Assembly: GCA_902702965.1 (NCBI GenBank)
Contig: CACRXP010000008.1
Coordinates: 1,795,923 to 1,859,922, forward strand
Source: Spirometra erinaceieuropaei
Lineage: Eukaryota; Platyhelminthes; Cestoda; Diphyllobothriidea; Diphyllobothriidae
Direction of reading: 5' to 3'
Length of the DNA stretch: 64,000 bases
Shown: one piece after another, positions 13,897-24,621 of the stretch
Layout: each line of letters begins with the position of its first letter
How positions within the stretch are numbered: the first letter of the stretch is position 1
Notes under the pieces: generated by a model
Told to the model about the DNA's origin: nothing
Seen by the model: only the letters and a program-made list of their open reading frames with translations
Databases searched by the model: none
Translations under genes and position numbers: made by a program

Positions 13897-14162
13897 AAGT
13901 ATCTACGTCGGGAGTACGGTATAATACTTTTACTATATGGATTTCATACTACTCGAAGTACTACTTGTTTGTAGAATGGTCATTACGTGGTTATTCCACA
14001 GTAGTTGATTGTCTTCGACTCGAATGTTCATTGAAATTTCGGTTCTGACCCGTAAAAGTCATGTCCCGGATATATAACTCCAAGTCCTGCACTGAGTCAT
14101 TGCTGAAATTATTCGCTTGATTATTCTCAGGATTTCATATACCAGAAACAGCTAGAGAAGTC

Positions 14163-14248
14163 TGGGAGTCCCACTGAAGAGCCGAACCCCTCGCGGCTGT
14201 GTCACATATCGGCAGAAAATCGGCGAAACACGTGTCTGGGCTTTTAGC
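14163..14248 (+). ncRNA. Best-preserved hammerhead ribozyme motif in the satellite
   Basis: All core parts are intact. Stem I is CCCA 14170-14173 with TGGG 14237-14240. CTGAAGA is at 14174-14180. Stem II is five pairs, GCCGA 14181-14185 with TCGGC 14220-14224. GAAA is at 14225-14228, stem III ACACGTGT at 14228-14235, and the GTC triplet ends at C14236. Stem III has no loop, so folding as a dimer is likely, as proposed for other short-stem-III hammerheads. Confidence 0.78.
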
Positions 14249-17200
14249 AAGTATCTACGTCGGGAGTACGGTATAATACCATTACTATATGGATTTCATA
14301 CTACTCGTAGTACTACTTGTTTGTAGAATGGTCATTACGTGTTTATTCCACAGTAGTTGATTGTCTTCGACTCGAATGTTCATTGAAATTTCGACTAAGA
14401 CGACCAAAAGTCATGTCCCGCAGATTTAACTCCAAGTCCTGCACTGAGTCATTTCTGAAATTATTCGCTTGATTATTCTCTGCGGTTCAAATACCAGAAA
14501 CCGCTAGAAATGGGTGGGGATCAAACTGAAGAGTCGAACAGGTCTCAGCTGTGACACGTATCGGCAGAATATCGGCGAAACACGTGTCTTGGCTTTTAGC
14601 AAGTATCTACGTCGGGAGTACTGTATAATACCTTTACTATATGGATTTCATACTACTCGTAATACTACTTGTTTGTAGAATGGTCATTACGTGGTTATTC
14701 CACAGTAGTTGATTGTCTTCGACTCGAATGTTCATTGAAATTTCGACTAAGACGACCAAAAGTCATGTCCCGCAGATTTAACTCCAAGTCCTGCACTGAG
14801 TCATTTCTGAAATTATTCGCTTGATTATTCTCTGCGGTTCAAATACCAGAAACCGCTTGAAATGGTTGGTGATCAAACTGAACAGTCGAACAGGTCTCAG
14901 CTGTGGCACATATCGGCAGAATATCGGCGAAACACGTGTCTGGGCTTTTAGCAATTATCTACGTCGGGAGTACTGTATAATACCTTTACAATATGGATTT
15001 CATACTACTCGTAGTACTACTTGTTTGTAGAATGGGCATTACGCGGTTATTCCACAGTAGTTGTTTGACTTCGTCTCAAATGTTTATTGAAATTTCGGTT
15101 CTGAGCCGTAAAAGTCATGTCCGAAATATTTAACTCCAAGTCCTGCACCGAGTCATTTCTGAAATTATTCTCTAGATTATTCTCTGGAGTTCATATACCA
15201 GAAACAGCTAGAGAACGCTGGAGGTCACACTGAAGAGCAGAACCCCTCGCAGCTGTGTCACACAGCGGCAGAATATCGGAGAAACACGTGTATGTGCTTT
15301 TAGCAAGTAACTAGGTCGTGAGTACGTTTTAATACTTTTAATGTGTGGATTTCATACTACTCGTAGTACTACTGGTTTGTAGAATGGCTATTACGTGGTT
15401 ATTCCACAGCAGTTGATTGTCTTCGACTCGAATGTTGATTGAAATTTCGGTTCTGACCGGTGATAGTCGTGTCTCTGTTATTTAACTCCAAGTCCTGAAC
15501 TGAGACATTTCTGAAATTATTCGGTAGATTATTCTCTGGACTTCAAATACCAGAAAAGGCTAGAGAATGGTGGGAGTTCGAATAAATAATCGTACACCAC
15601 GCAGCTGTGTCACACAGAGGCAGAAGTTCGGCGAAACACGTGTTTGGCTTTTAGCAAGTATCTACGTCGGGAGTACGGTATGATACCTTTACAATATGGA
15701 TTTCATACTACTCGTAGTAGTACTTGTTTGTAGAATGGGCATTACGTGGTTATTCCACAGTAGGTGATTGCCTTATACTCGAATGTTGATTGAAATTTCG
15801 TTTCTGACCCGTAATAGCCATGTCTCGGATATTTAACTCCGAGTCCTACACTGAGTCATTTCTGAAATTATTCGCTTGATTATTCTCTGCAGTTCATATA
15901 CCAGAAACAGCTAGAGAAGCCTGTGAGTCAAACGGAAGAGTCCAAGAGGTCGCAGCTGTGTCAAATGTCGGCAGAATATCGGCGAAACACGTGTCTTCGC
16001 TTTTAGCAAGTATCTACGTCGGGAGTACGGTATAAAACCTTTACTATATAGATTTCATACTACTCGTAGTACTACTTGTTTGTAGAATGGGCATTACGTG
16101 GTTATTCCACAGTAGTTGATTGTCTTCGACTCGAATGTTCATTGAAATTTCGGTTCTGACCAGTAAAATTCTTGTCCAGGATATTTAACTCCAAGTCCTG
16201 CACTGAGACATTTCTGAAATTATTCCATTGATTATTCTCTGCAGCTCATATACCAGAAACCGCTAGAGAAGGCTAGGGGTCCCACTGAAGAGCCGAACCC
16301 CTCGAAGCTGTGTCACACAGCGAAAGAATATCGGCGGAACACGTGTCTGGGCTTTTAGCAAGTATCTACGTCGGGTTTACGGTATAATACCTTTACTATA
16401 TGGATTTCATACTACTCGTAGTACTACTTGTTTGTAGAATGGGCATTAAGTGGTTATTCCACAGTAGTTGATTGTCTTCGACTGGAATGTTCATTGAAAT
16501 TTCGACTAAGACGACCAAAAGTCATGTCCCGCAGATTTAACTCCAAGTCCTGCACTGAGTCATTTCTGAAATTATTCGCTTGATTATTCTCTGCGGTTCA
16601 AATACCAGAATCCGCTAGAAATGGTTGGGGATCAAACTGAAGAGTCGAACAGGTCTCAGCTGTGACACATATCGGCAGAATATCGGCGAAACACGTGTCT
16701 GAGCTTTTAGCAAGTATCAACGTCGGGAGTACGGTATAATACCTTTACTATATGGATTTCATACTACTCGTAGTGCTACTTGTTTGTAGAATGGGCATTA
16801 CGTGGTTATTCCACAGTAGTTGATTGTCTTCAACTCGAATGTTCATTGAAATTTCGTTTCTGTCCCACAAAAGTCATGTCCCGCAGATTTAACTCCAAGT
16901 CCTGCACTGAGTCATTTCTGAAATTATTCGCTTGATTATGCTCTGCAGTTCATATACGAGAAACCGCTAGAGAAGCCTGTGGGTCAAAAGGAAGAGTCGA
17001 ACAGGTCGCAGCTGTGACACATGTCGGCAGAATATCGGCGAAACACGTGTCTGAGCTTTTAGCAAGTATCAACGTCGGGAGTACGGTATAATACGTTTAC
17101 TATATGGATTTCATACTACTCGTAGTACTGCTTGTTTGGAGAATGGGCATTACGTGGTTATTCCACAGTAGTTGATTTTCTTCGACTCGAATTTTCATTG

Positions 17201-20089
17201 AAATTTCAACTATGACGACTTAAAGTAATGTCCCGGAGATGAAACTCCAAGTCCTGCACTGAGTCATTTCTGAAATTATTCGCTTGATTATTCTCTGCAG
17301 TTCATATACCAGAAACCGCTAGAGAAGGCTGCGGGTCAAACTGAAGAGTCGAACAGGTCGCAGCTGTGACACATGTCGGCAGAATATCGGCGAAACACGT
17401 GTCTGGGCTTTTAGCAAGTATCTACGTCGGGAGTACGATATAATACCTTTACAATATGGATTTCATACTACTCGTAGTACTACTTGTTTGTAGAATGGGT
17501 ATTACGCGGTTATTCCACAGTAGTTGTTTGACTTCGTCTAAAATTTTTATTGAAATTTCGGTTCTGAGCCGTAAAAGTCATGTCCGAAATATTTAACTCC
17601 AAGTCCTGCACCGAGTCATTTCTGAAATTATTCGCTAGATTATTCTCTTTAGTTCATATACCAGAAACAGCTAGAGAACGCTGGAGGTCACACTGAAGAG
17701 CAGAACCACTCGCAGCTGTGTCACACAGCGGCAGAATATCGGAGAAACACGTGTATGTGCTTTTAGCAAGTAACTAGGTCGTGAGTACATTTTAATACTT
17801 TTAATGTGTGGATTTCATACTACTCGTAGTACTACTTGTTTGTAGAATGGCCATAACGTGGTTATTCCACAGCAGTTGATTGTCTTCGACTCGAATGTTC
17901 ATTGAAATTTCGGTTCTGACCAGTAAAATTCTTGTCCAGGATATTTCACTCCAAGTCCTGCACTGAGACATTTCTGAAATTATTCCATTGATTATTCTCT
18001 GCAGCTCATATACCAGAAACCGCTAGAGAAGGCTAGGGGTCCCACTGAAGAGCCGAACCCCTCGAAGCTGTGTCACACAGCGAAAGAATATCGGCGGAAC
18101 ACGTGTCTGGGCTTTTAGCAAGTATCTACGTCGGGTTTACGGTATAATACCTTCACTATAAGGATTTCATACTACTCGTAGTACTACTTGTTTTTAGAAT
18201 GGGCATTACGTTGTTATTCCAGAGTAGTTGATTGCCTTCGACTCGAATGTTCATTGAAATTTCGTTTCTGCGCCGTAAAATTAATGTACCGCATATTTCA
18301 ATCCAAGTCCTGCACTGAGTCCTTTCTGAAATTTTTTGCTTGAACATTCTCCGCATTTCATAAACCAGGATACGCTAGAGAACACTGGGGGTCCCTTTGA
18401 AGAGCCGAACCCCTCGCATCTGTGTCACACAACGGCAGAATATCGGCGAAACACGTGTCTGGGTTTTTAGCAAGTATGTACGTCAGGAGTACGGTTTAAT
18501 ACATTTACTATATGGATTGCATAATACTTGGAGTACTGCTTGTTTTTAGAATGGTCATTGCGTGGTTATTACACAGTTGTTGATTTTCGACGACTCGATC
18601 GTTCATTGAGATATAGGTTCTGACCAATTAAAGTTATGTCCCGGAAATTTATCAACGATCCTGCACTGAGTCATTTCTGAAATTATTCGCTTGATTATTT
18701 TCTTCAGTTTAGATAGGAGACACCGCTAGTGAAGGCTGGGCGTCCCACTGAACAGCCGAACCCCTCGCATCTGTGTCACACAGCGGCAGAATATCGGCGG
18801 GACACTTGTCTGTGCTTTTAGCAAGTATGTACTTTGCGAGTAATGTATAATACAGTTAATACATGAATTTCATACTTCTCGTAGTACTACTTGTTTTTAG
18901 AATGGGCATTACTTGGTTATTCCACAGTATTTGATTGCCTTAGACTCGAGTATTCATTGAAATTTCGGTTCTCACCCCTAAAATTCATATCCCGGACATT
19001 TAACTCCAGGTCCTGCACTGAGTCATTTCTGAAATTATTCGCTTGCTTCTTCTCGGCAGGTCATAAACCAGAATACGCTTGGAAATCTGGAGTCCGACTG
19101 AAGAGCCTAACCCCTCGCAGCTGTGTCACACAGCGGCAGAATATCGGCGAAGCACGTGTCTTGGCTTTCAGCAAGTATCTACGTCGGGAGTACTTTATAA
19201 TACCATTATTATATGCATTTCATACTACTCGTAGTACTACTTGTTTGTAGAATAGGCATTACGTGATTATTCCACAGTAGTTGATTGACTTCGACTCGAA
19301 TGTTCATTGAAATTTCGGTTTTGACCCTAAAAGATCATGTTCTAGATATAGACCTCCAAATCCTGCACCGAGTAATTTCAAAAAATATTCACTTGATGTT
19401 TCCCTGGATTTCATATACGATAAAGAGCATAGAGAATGCTGTGGGTACCACTGAAGAGCAGAACACCTCGGAACTGTGTCAGGCAGTGGCAGAATATCGG
19501 TGGAACTCGTGTGTGGGCTTTTCGCAAGTGTCTATTTCGGGAGAACGGCATAATACCTATACCATATGGATTCCATTGTACTCGTAGTACTAACTTTTTG
19601 AAGAATGATCATTACGTGTTTATTCCACAGTAGTTAATTATCTTCGACTTGACTGTTCATTAAAATTTCGGTTCTGACCCTTAATAATAATGTGCGGAAA
19701 TTTTTCGTGAATTCCTACACTGAGTAATTTCTGATATTATTCACTTGGTAATTCCCTGGAGTTCCTTGCCAGAAACGCATAGAGAAGTCTGGGGGTCACA
19801 TTGAATAGCCGAACACCTCGCAGCTGTGTCATGCAGCGGCAGAATATCGGCGAAGCACGTGTCTTGGTTTTAAGCAAGTATCTATGTCGGGAGTGCGGTA
19901 TAATACATATACCATATGGATTTCATAGTACTCGTTGTACTGCTTTTCGTAGAATGGGCTATACGTGGTTATTCCACATCTGTTGATTTTCTTCGACTCG
20001 AATGTTCATTGAAATTTCTCTTCTGACATAAAAGGTATTGTCCCGGAAATATAAATCCATGATATAATGTAGATATATACTAATTCAAA

Positions 20090-20700
20090 GAGTTCTTCAG
20101 AGCAGATTGTCTAGACATGACCGGTACACTTAATATAATATTCTAAGTAGATCCTTTAAATCAAGAAAACGAATCCTGCAAACTGATTTCTTTTATTAGC
20201 CAACAAGCTCCTAACTGACCGCATATGCATTTCTACTGTCAGTTTAGAAGATATTAGACGCTTCAAAACTACGTCTCGTAGTTTAATCCCTGAAACATCT
20301 GGCGAACTGACAAACCAATTCTGTACCCGAGATAATATCTGATTTAACTTATATTCGTCTGTTGTACACTGAGGTCTCAGTGAGGCCATATTCACCGCAG
20401 TAACTGATTTATATGGGGTGATTTGCGGACGCCCAAACACCGCGGATTGGGACGTCAGCTTCGCCGTCGCATCTCATACAGGGTTTGCTTTTCACACCAA
20501 CTGGCGATAGCGATACATCAGGCTAGTGCTCACGCTTCTGCAATGGTAAGTGTTTACGCGAAAGCACAAACAATACGACGCACCGCATATCTTCCGTTCA
20601 GTCCAATGAAAGCGGTTTGATTATTTGGGTCGCCTTTATCGCAGGCAAATCTCTGGTTCCGGTGTGATGACAAAATGAAAAAGGTGTGCCCAGTATCAAG
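20090..20700 (-). repeat. Dispersed repeat of unknown class, copy 1 (with 94-codon frame 20156-20440)
   Basis: A second copy lies at about 27150-27720. Both carry the same minus-strand frame starting FGRPQITP and ending near LLANKRNQF; I count 74 of 94 identical residues (about 79%), with shared TTDEY, NQILS, VVLKRLISSKLTV and MHMRSVR. Upstream on the minus strand both also share GGYAVRRIVCVFA-like and acceptor-like sequence. I do not recognise the family. Conserved protein frames in both copies suggest descent from a coding sequence of a mobile element or a retro-copied gene. Confidence 0.6.
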
Positions 20701-20930
20701 GGTGGGCATGGCCATTTGAGACAGGTGATCTCGCCTCTTAACTGCCAGTGCATATTCATGGATGCATGAGACGCTAATTTTCCCGCTTGGCCACAATATG
20801 CGGCATAACAAGCATCGCATAGGATCTTGTAGATGACTTCTTTTTTTATTGAGGTAGCCAACCCTAGCAAGCTGAGTGCGTAAAGCAGTGGTCAGTTTGT
20901 GCGCCACTTTTATTTGGTGATTCTCCAAGT
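20598..20930 (-). pseudogene. Degenerate PLE GIY-YIG endonuclease fragment
   Basis: Two overlapping minus-strand frames together match the C-terminus of the PLEs further right. VIYKILCDACYAAYCGQAGK corresponds to VVYKIPCSSCDAVYCGQTGK (29310-29681), and LAVKRRDHLSQMAMPTLDTG to LAVKRRDHLSQVAVHTLDTG. The match switches frame, so the fragment is frameshifted. Its 3' side is replaced by the dispersed repeat at 20090-20700. No reverse transcriptase part accompanies it. Confidence 0.72.
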
Positions 20931-21111
20931 GTCTTCCAACAAAGGTAATTATGTTTACTCAGGGAATGTAAGCCAAAAAAACTGACATGTGATTTTTACA
21001 CGAAGGATACTGCACCCTGAAAATCATGTTTTAAAAAAGAAACGTTTTTAGAAAAGCGGAGAAATTCCGAGAATGTCATGATTGGTGTAAAGTGAGTAAA
21101 ATTCAACTGTC

Positions 21112-21132
21112 GATATATATGTATATATATAT
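21112..21132. repeat. (TA)n tract
   Basis: A short TA microsatellite directly abuts the left end of the tRNA-related element copy a. It is one of several such junctions in the window. Confidence 0.85.
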
Positions 21133-21163
21133 GCAGAATGGTATTACCGATAAAGACAAGGGA

Positions 21164-21210
21164 GACTGGAATGGCCATTTCTGGCTTACTAGCCGTCGTC
21201 AGCCATTCAT
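21164..21210 (-). ncRNA. Hammerhead motif, left arm of copy a
   Basis: On the minus strand: CTGACGA, then GGCT-loop-AGCC as stem II, GAAA, the stem III palindrome ATGGCCAT and an ATT triplet. Stem I is weak here (GAATGG against CCAGTC). Confidence 0.55.
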
Positions 21211-21316
21211 ACCCAAGCCCGAAGTGTGGAACACCCGATCCTCGAACTCGCGACCTACTAAATCAACAATGTCGCGAGTTCGAGGCTCGGGTGTTCCACA
21301 CTTGGTCCTTGGTTAT

Positions 21317-21363
21317 GGCTGGCTGACGACGGCTAATAAGCCAGAAATGTCCATTCCGGTCTC
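21317..21363 (+). ncRNA. Hammerhead motif, right arm of copy a
   Basis: CTGACGA is at 21323-21329, followed by stem II GGCT/AGCC with an AATA loop, then GAAA. Stem III is ATGTCCAT, one mismatch from the palindrome. CTGG before the core pairs with CCGG after the ATT triplet as stem I. Confidence 0.6.
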
Positions 21364-21536
21364 CCTTGTCTTTGTCGGTATCACCTTATCTACCTATATC
21401 ACTAGTCGCTGAGCGACTGCCTCCGAGGGTTTATCTATGAGCCCCAAGGCACAACAGCACGATCATGTTCTGTAACCTGATCGGTGAGCGCCCATCTGTC
21501 ATAATTGATATTCCCGATCACAACCGACAGAACAAC

Positions 21537-21600
21537 GGGCCCATGGCTCAATGGTAGAGCGTCAAACTCCATGACCAAAGATCCCGGGTTCGAATCTCAA
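21537..21600 (+). promoter_or_regulatory. tRNA-like pol III promoter (boxes A and B), copy b
   Basis: Box A is TGGCTCAATGG (21544-21554) and box B is GGTTCGAATC (21587-21596). The spacing fits an internal RNA polymerase III promoter. The anticodon region does not fold as a clean tRNA and the acceptor end is not paired, so I read this as a SINE head and not a tRNA gene. Confidence 0.75.
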
Positions 21601-21812
21601 GTGATCCACACTTGGGGTTGGGTATGACTGGCTGACGACGCCTAATAATCCAGAAATGGCCATTCCAGTCTTCCTTGTGTTTGCCGGTTACAACATACTG
21701 CCTACATATCATGCGCCGCTGTGCGGCTGCTGGTTGGGGTCAAGAGAGAGCCCTTAAGGCACAACAGAACGAGTGAGTTCCATATGAACGATCGGTGAGC
21801 GCCCCCTACCAT

Positions 21813-21831
21813 TATATATATATATATATAT
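21813..21831. repeat. (TA)n tract between copies b and c
   Basis: This TA tract separates the 3' end of copy b from the left end of copy c. Both elements stop exactly at it. Confidence 0.85.
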
Positions 21832-21832
21832 G

Positions 21833-22106
21833 AGATGATACCGACAAAGACAAGAGAGACCGGAATGGCCATTTCTGGCTTATTAGCCGTCATCAGCCAG
21901 TCATACCCAACCCCAAGTGTGGATCACTTGAAATTCGAACCCGGGATCTTTGGTCATGGAGTTGAACGCTCTACCATTGAGCCACGGGCCCGTGTCTATG
22001 TCTACTACTAGTCGCTGTGCGACTGCCTGCGAGGGTTTAAGTATGAGCCCCAAGGCACAACGGAACGAGCATGTTCCGTAACCTGATCGGCGAGCGCCCA
22101 CTGTCA
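21833..22106 (-). mobile_element. tRNA-related hammerhead element, copy c
   Basis: On the minus strand the tRNA-like head (box A revcomp CCATTGAGCCA at 21974-21984, box B at about 21932-21942) is followed by a complete hammerhead core at 21858-21902. On its right, in plus-strand reading, is the same module as in copies a and b (ACTAGTCGCTGTGCGACTGC ... GAGCGCCCACTGTCAT), so that module is inverted relative to the head when compared with copy b. (TA)n tracts bound both sides. Confidence 0.75.
21858..21902 (-). ncRNA. Minimal type I hammerhead ribozyme, copy c
   Basis: This is the cleanest small hammerhead of the short elements. On the minus strand stem I GACTGG pairs with CCGGTC (one wobble). 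The core is the consensus CTGATGA. Stem II is GGCT-AATA-AGCC with an unpaired C/A at its base. GAAA follows, then the palindromic stem III ATGGCCAT and an ATT triplet. The motif is only about 45 nt long. The C/A mismatch at 10.1/11.1 may lower activity. Confidence 0.72.
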
Positions 22107-22134
22107 TAATATATATATATATATATATATATAT
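22107..22134. repeat. (TA)n tract at the 3' end of PLE 1
   Basis: The tract lies between the end of short-element copy c and the 3' end of the minus-strand PLE. Confidence 0.85.
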
Positions 22135-24621
22135 GGATAGCTGAGGTAGTGTGCATTCCGAGATAATATGATGAAGAACGAAGGCTCGTCGGAAAAATTG
22201 AGTTGTACTCTTAAATTTTCGAGCTGGTGATACCAACCGGTCCTCAGACGAAATAAACCGTGGAGAAAGTGAACTGGTCAGAATAAATTTGCTGGCGTGA
22301 CAGGGCAGCCAGTAACAGACAAGCAACTAATGTGTGAATGCGGGTGGACAGATAATTAGGCTGGGATCCGTGGCGGGGGAGGGAAGGGGGAACTGTTTCG
22401 TCTCCCTGTGTTGGAGGGTAGGGGGGATGACGAATCAATGGAACTATGGGCAGTGGGCTAAATGGTCGTCGATCCGGCATGCGGGCGGAGGTCAGTGAGC
22501 CCAACGTAGAGATGTTACGGGTTGCAGTTGCGGTTCGCTGTGTCTGGGGGTGTAATGGGGTGACGAAATAGTGCGATTCTACATGGCCCAGTGTGGATTA
22601 GCGGCTGTTGTTAGGTCAGGGGCGCAAGTCAGTGAGCCGGGCACGCAGACCTTCGTAATGAGCATCTAGATCGACATGGCGATTGATGCTTGTCGTGTTA
22701 GAGTGCCAGGCTTCGAGGAATTCACGAGCGTGTTTGGTGTTCGCCATGGCAACAACTTCAGTTCCTTCCCAGTTGAAGCGATGGTCGCATTCAAGGGCGT
22801 GTGCAAACACGAGTGACAAAGGGTCACGTCGGCGGATGGCTAGTTTATGCTCGTTTATACGCGTCCCAAGTCGTCGGCCTATATGACCAACATAGTCGCA
22901 AGAGCAGTTGGCGCACGGAATGCGGTAGATGACATTGGATTGCTGCTCTTTAGGTATAGGGTCTTTCACTCGCGATAGTGTTGCGCGCACAGAGGACGCC
23001 GGCTTGTGGGCAATGAAGATGCCAAACCGGTTTAGTTGTCGGGCGATCGCTTCGGAAATACCCTGCATGTAGGGTAGCGAGTAGAATTTCCGATGTTCTG
23101 GTCCCTCATTAGAACCAAAACCTTGTGGTTGTCTTTGATGCCTGAGACAATTTTTTACAAAGCTGACCGGGTATCCGTTGAGTCGGAATAACCGATACAG
23201 GAAAGCGAGTTTTTTCTTACGTAGATCATCGCTGCTGCAGTACCGATAGGCCCGGTGGAAAAGGGTTCGGACACAGGTCCTTTTATGAGCCGCAGGATGG
23301 TTGCTTTCATAATTAAGAATGACGTCAGCACTGGAGTCTTTTCGGTAGACGCTTGTTGCAAGGCCGCCATCACTTAGTGTTTGGATACTAACGTCTAGAA
23401 ACGGGAGAAAGCCTCCTGTTGCCTTTTCGCAAATAAACTGGATAGCTGGGAAGACGCTATTCAGACTCAGATGTAGCTGCTCAATTTCGCAGGTCTTCAT
23501 GATAACAAACGTATCATCTACGTATCTGAGCCACATTTTTGGTTTAAAGGTTCGCATAACCTCCTCTTCTAGTTGTTGTAGTACTAGTTCAGCTATTAGA
23601 CCTGATATTGGCGAGCCCATTGGTGTACCCCTAACCTGTTGATAAAACTTTCCATCGAATTGGCAGTAGTTCTTGAGACAGAGTCTAAGAAGTTCTGAAA
23701 TGTGTTCTATCGGAATGTTGGTTGGATTATCTTTCAGGCGTCGGGTTACGCTCTCAATCGCTAGGTCATGTGGTATTGAGGAAAACAGGGCAACCACATC
23801 AAACGATAGAATACACTCATTAGGACTTACTTTCAGGCCTTGGATCTTCTGAAGGAATGCCTGAGAGTTTTTGATGCTATATTGTGATCCATTGGTGAGG
23901 TGCTTCAGGTGCCTGTATAACCATTTAGCGAGGTTGTAGGTGGGCGATCCAATAAGCGGCACTATGATCCTCAATGGCGCACCTTCTTTGTGCACCTTTG
24001 GGAGGCCATATGCATGGGCTATTCGGGGGTCGTTGAGAGTCATACATCTGGAGTCATCGGCGGTTATGAGTTTCAGTCGAGTGAGCTCATTCACCTTCTT
24101 TTTTACAGCTGCGGCTTGCTTTTTAGTCGGGTCTTCCGCGAGTGGTGTGTAGGCTTCCCTGTCGTTAAAGACTTGGTTCGCTTTGTTGACGTAATCACTC
24201 TTTTCCATGACGACGGTCGCGCCACCTTTGTCAGCAGACACAATCACAATGCTGTCGTCCGTCCTAAGCGACTGTAGTCCTTTTTCTTCATCGATTGGCA
24301 AGACTTGGTGGTGCTTCCTTTGTCGAAGGAGACCAGTGGCACAGCTGCGTATGTCTGCGCGCATTTCTTCAGCCACAGCAGAGGTCAGTAAAATAGATTC
24401 AAGGCTCGCTAAGAAGTTTGTGAGCGCAGCATCAGAGTGGCTGAATTTTGTTCCTCTAGATAGTAGACTAAGTTCAGCGGATGTTAGACTCCTTTTAGAG
24501 AGGTTAACAACTCTTGTCGATCTGCTGGTTTCGTTGACAGGGCGAAGAAGAGATTGCAGTTTCGCTTGAAGATCGGCTCGCCTTTTCATTCTGGCGTCTA
24601 AAGCGGTGGCATTTATTCGGT
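22135..24621 (-). mobile_element. Penelope-like element 1 (EN+), nearly complete
   Basis: The element runs on the minus strand from a (TA)n tract at 24622-24649 to another at 22107-22134. It carries one long uninterrupted RT/GIY-YIG frame and a ~480 bp 3' UTR with a hammerhead-like motif. The 5' end looks truncated, because the frame opens directly out of the TA tract. No second pLTR copy is visible next to it. Confidence 0.82.
22213..22252 (-). ncRNA. Hammerhead-like motif in the PLE 1 3' UTR
   Basis: On the minus strand CTGAGGA (22241-22247) is followed by a ~7-bp stem II (GGTTGGT against ACCAGCT, with wobbles) and GAAA (22217-22220), then AATTT. Position and order match the motif at 30326-30370. 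A convincing stem I is not seen, so it may be decayed. Confidence 0.45.

Larger units (their letters stand above)
2770..20065 (+). repeat. Satellite DNA array, ~352-bp monomer, about 49 copies, with hammerhead motifs
   Basis: The whole 17.3 kb is one head-to-tail tandem array. The landmark TGTTTGTAGAATGGGCATTA recurs at about 3057, 3409, 3760, 4113 and 4466, giving a period of 352-353 bp. Monomers fall into recurring variants, for example those with TGAGGAGCCGTGCCCC, TGAAGAGCAGAACCCC or TGAAGAGTCGAACAGG. Most carry a hammerhead-like core: a CTGANGA box, a distal TCGGC, GAAA and ACACGTGTC (detailed in separate entries). Left-hand monomers are close to one another; those beyond about 18.3 kb are clearly more diverged and have indels. 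The array begins mid-monomer at GAAATTTCG near 2771 and fades out near 20065. Known parallels are the Schistosoma Sm-alpha satellite and animal retrozymes. Confidence 0.96.
21138..21505 (+). mobile_element. Short hammerhead element, copy a (palindromic)
   Basis: The left arm (about 21138-21252) and right arm (about 21273-21395) are inverted copies: GGTATTACCGATAAAGACAA on the left matches TTGTCTTTGTCGGTATCACC reversed on the right. Each arm carries the same hammerhead-like core, one on each strand. The centre holds a degenerate TTCGAG remnant of tRNA box B. To the right is a ~110 bp module (ACTAGTCGCTGAGCGACTGC ... GAGCGCCCATCTGTCATAAT) that also ends copies b and c. Similar short elements with a pol III promoter and hammerhead are known (Sm-alpha). 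Confidence 0.7.
21537..21832 (+). mobile_element. tRNA-related SINE-like element, copy b
   Basis: It starts with a tRNA-like head (box A and box B, separate entry), continues into a hammerhead-like segment at 21626-21670 and ends with the shared 3' module (GATCGGTGAGCGCCCCCTACC) against a (TA)n tract. Stem I of the hammerhead is perfect here (GACTGG 21626-21631 with CCAGTC 21665-21670), but stem II is broken by substitutions (GCCT against ATCC), so this copy is probably inactive. Confidence 0.72.

Noticed and set aside
6025..15030. Recurring 69-codon plus-strand frames in the satellite (ending FHTTRSTTCL)
   Set aside because: They arise because monomers repeat; frame and length vary with each indel, many monomers have stops, and the frame overlaps the hammerhead core. 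No selection for protein is evident.
2770..20065. CRISPR array
   Set aside because: The repeat unit is ~352 bp with no spacers, and the surroundings are eukaryotic mobile elements.
21537..21600. A functional tRNA gene
   Set aside because: Boxes A and B are good, but the acceptor and anticodon stems do not pair properly and the sequence continues into a shared repeat, so it is a SINE-type head.
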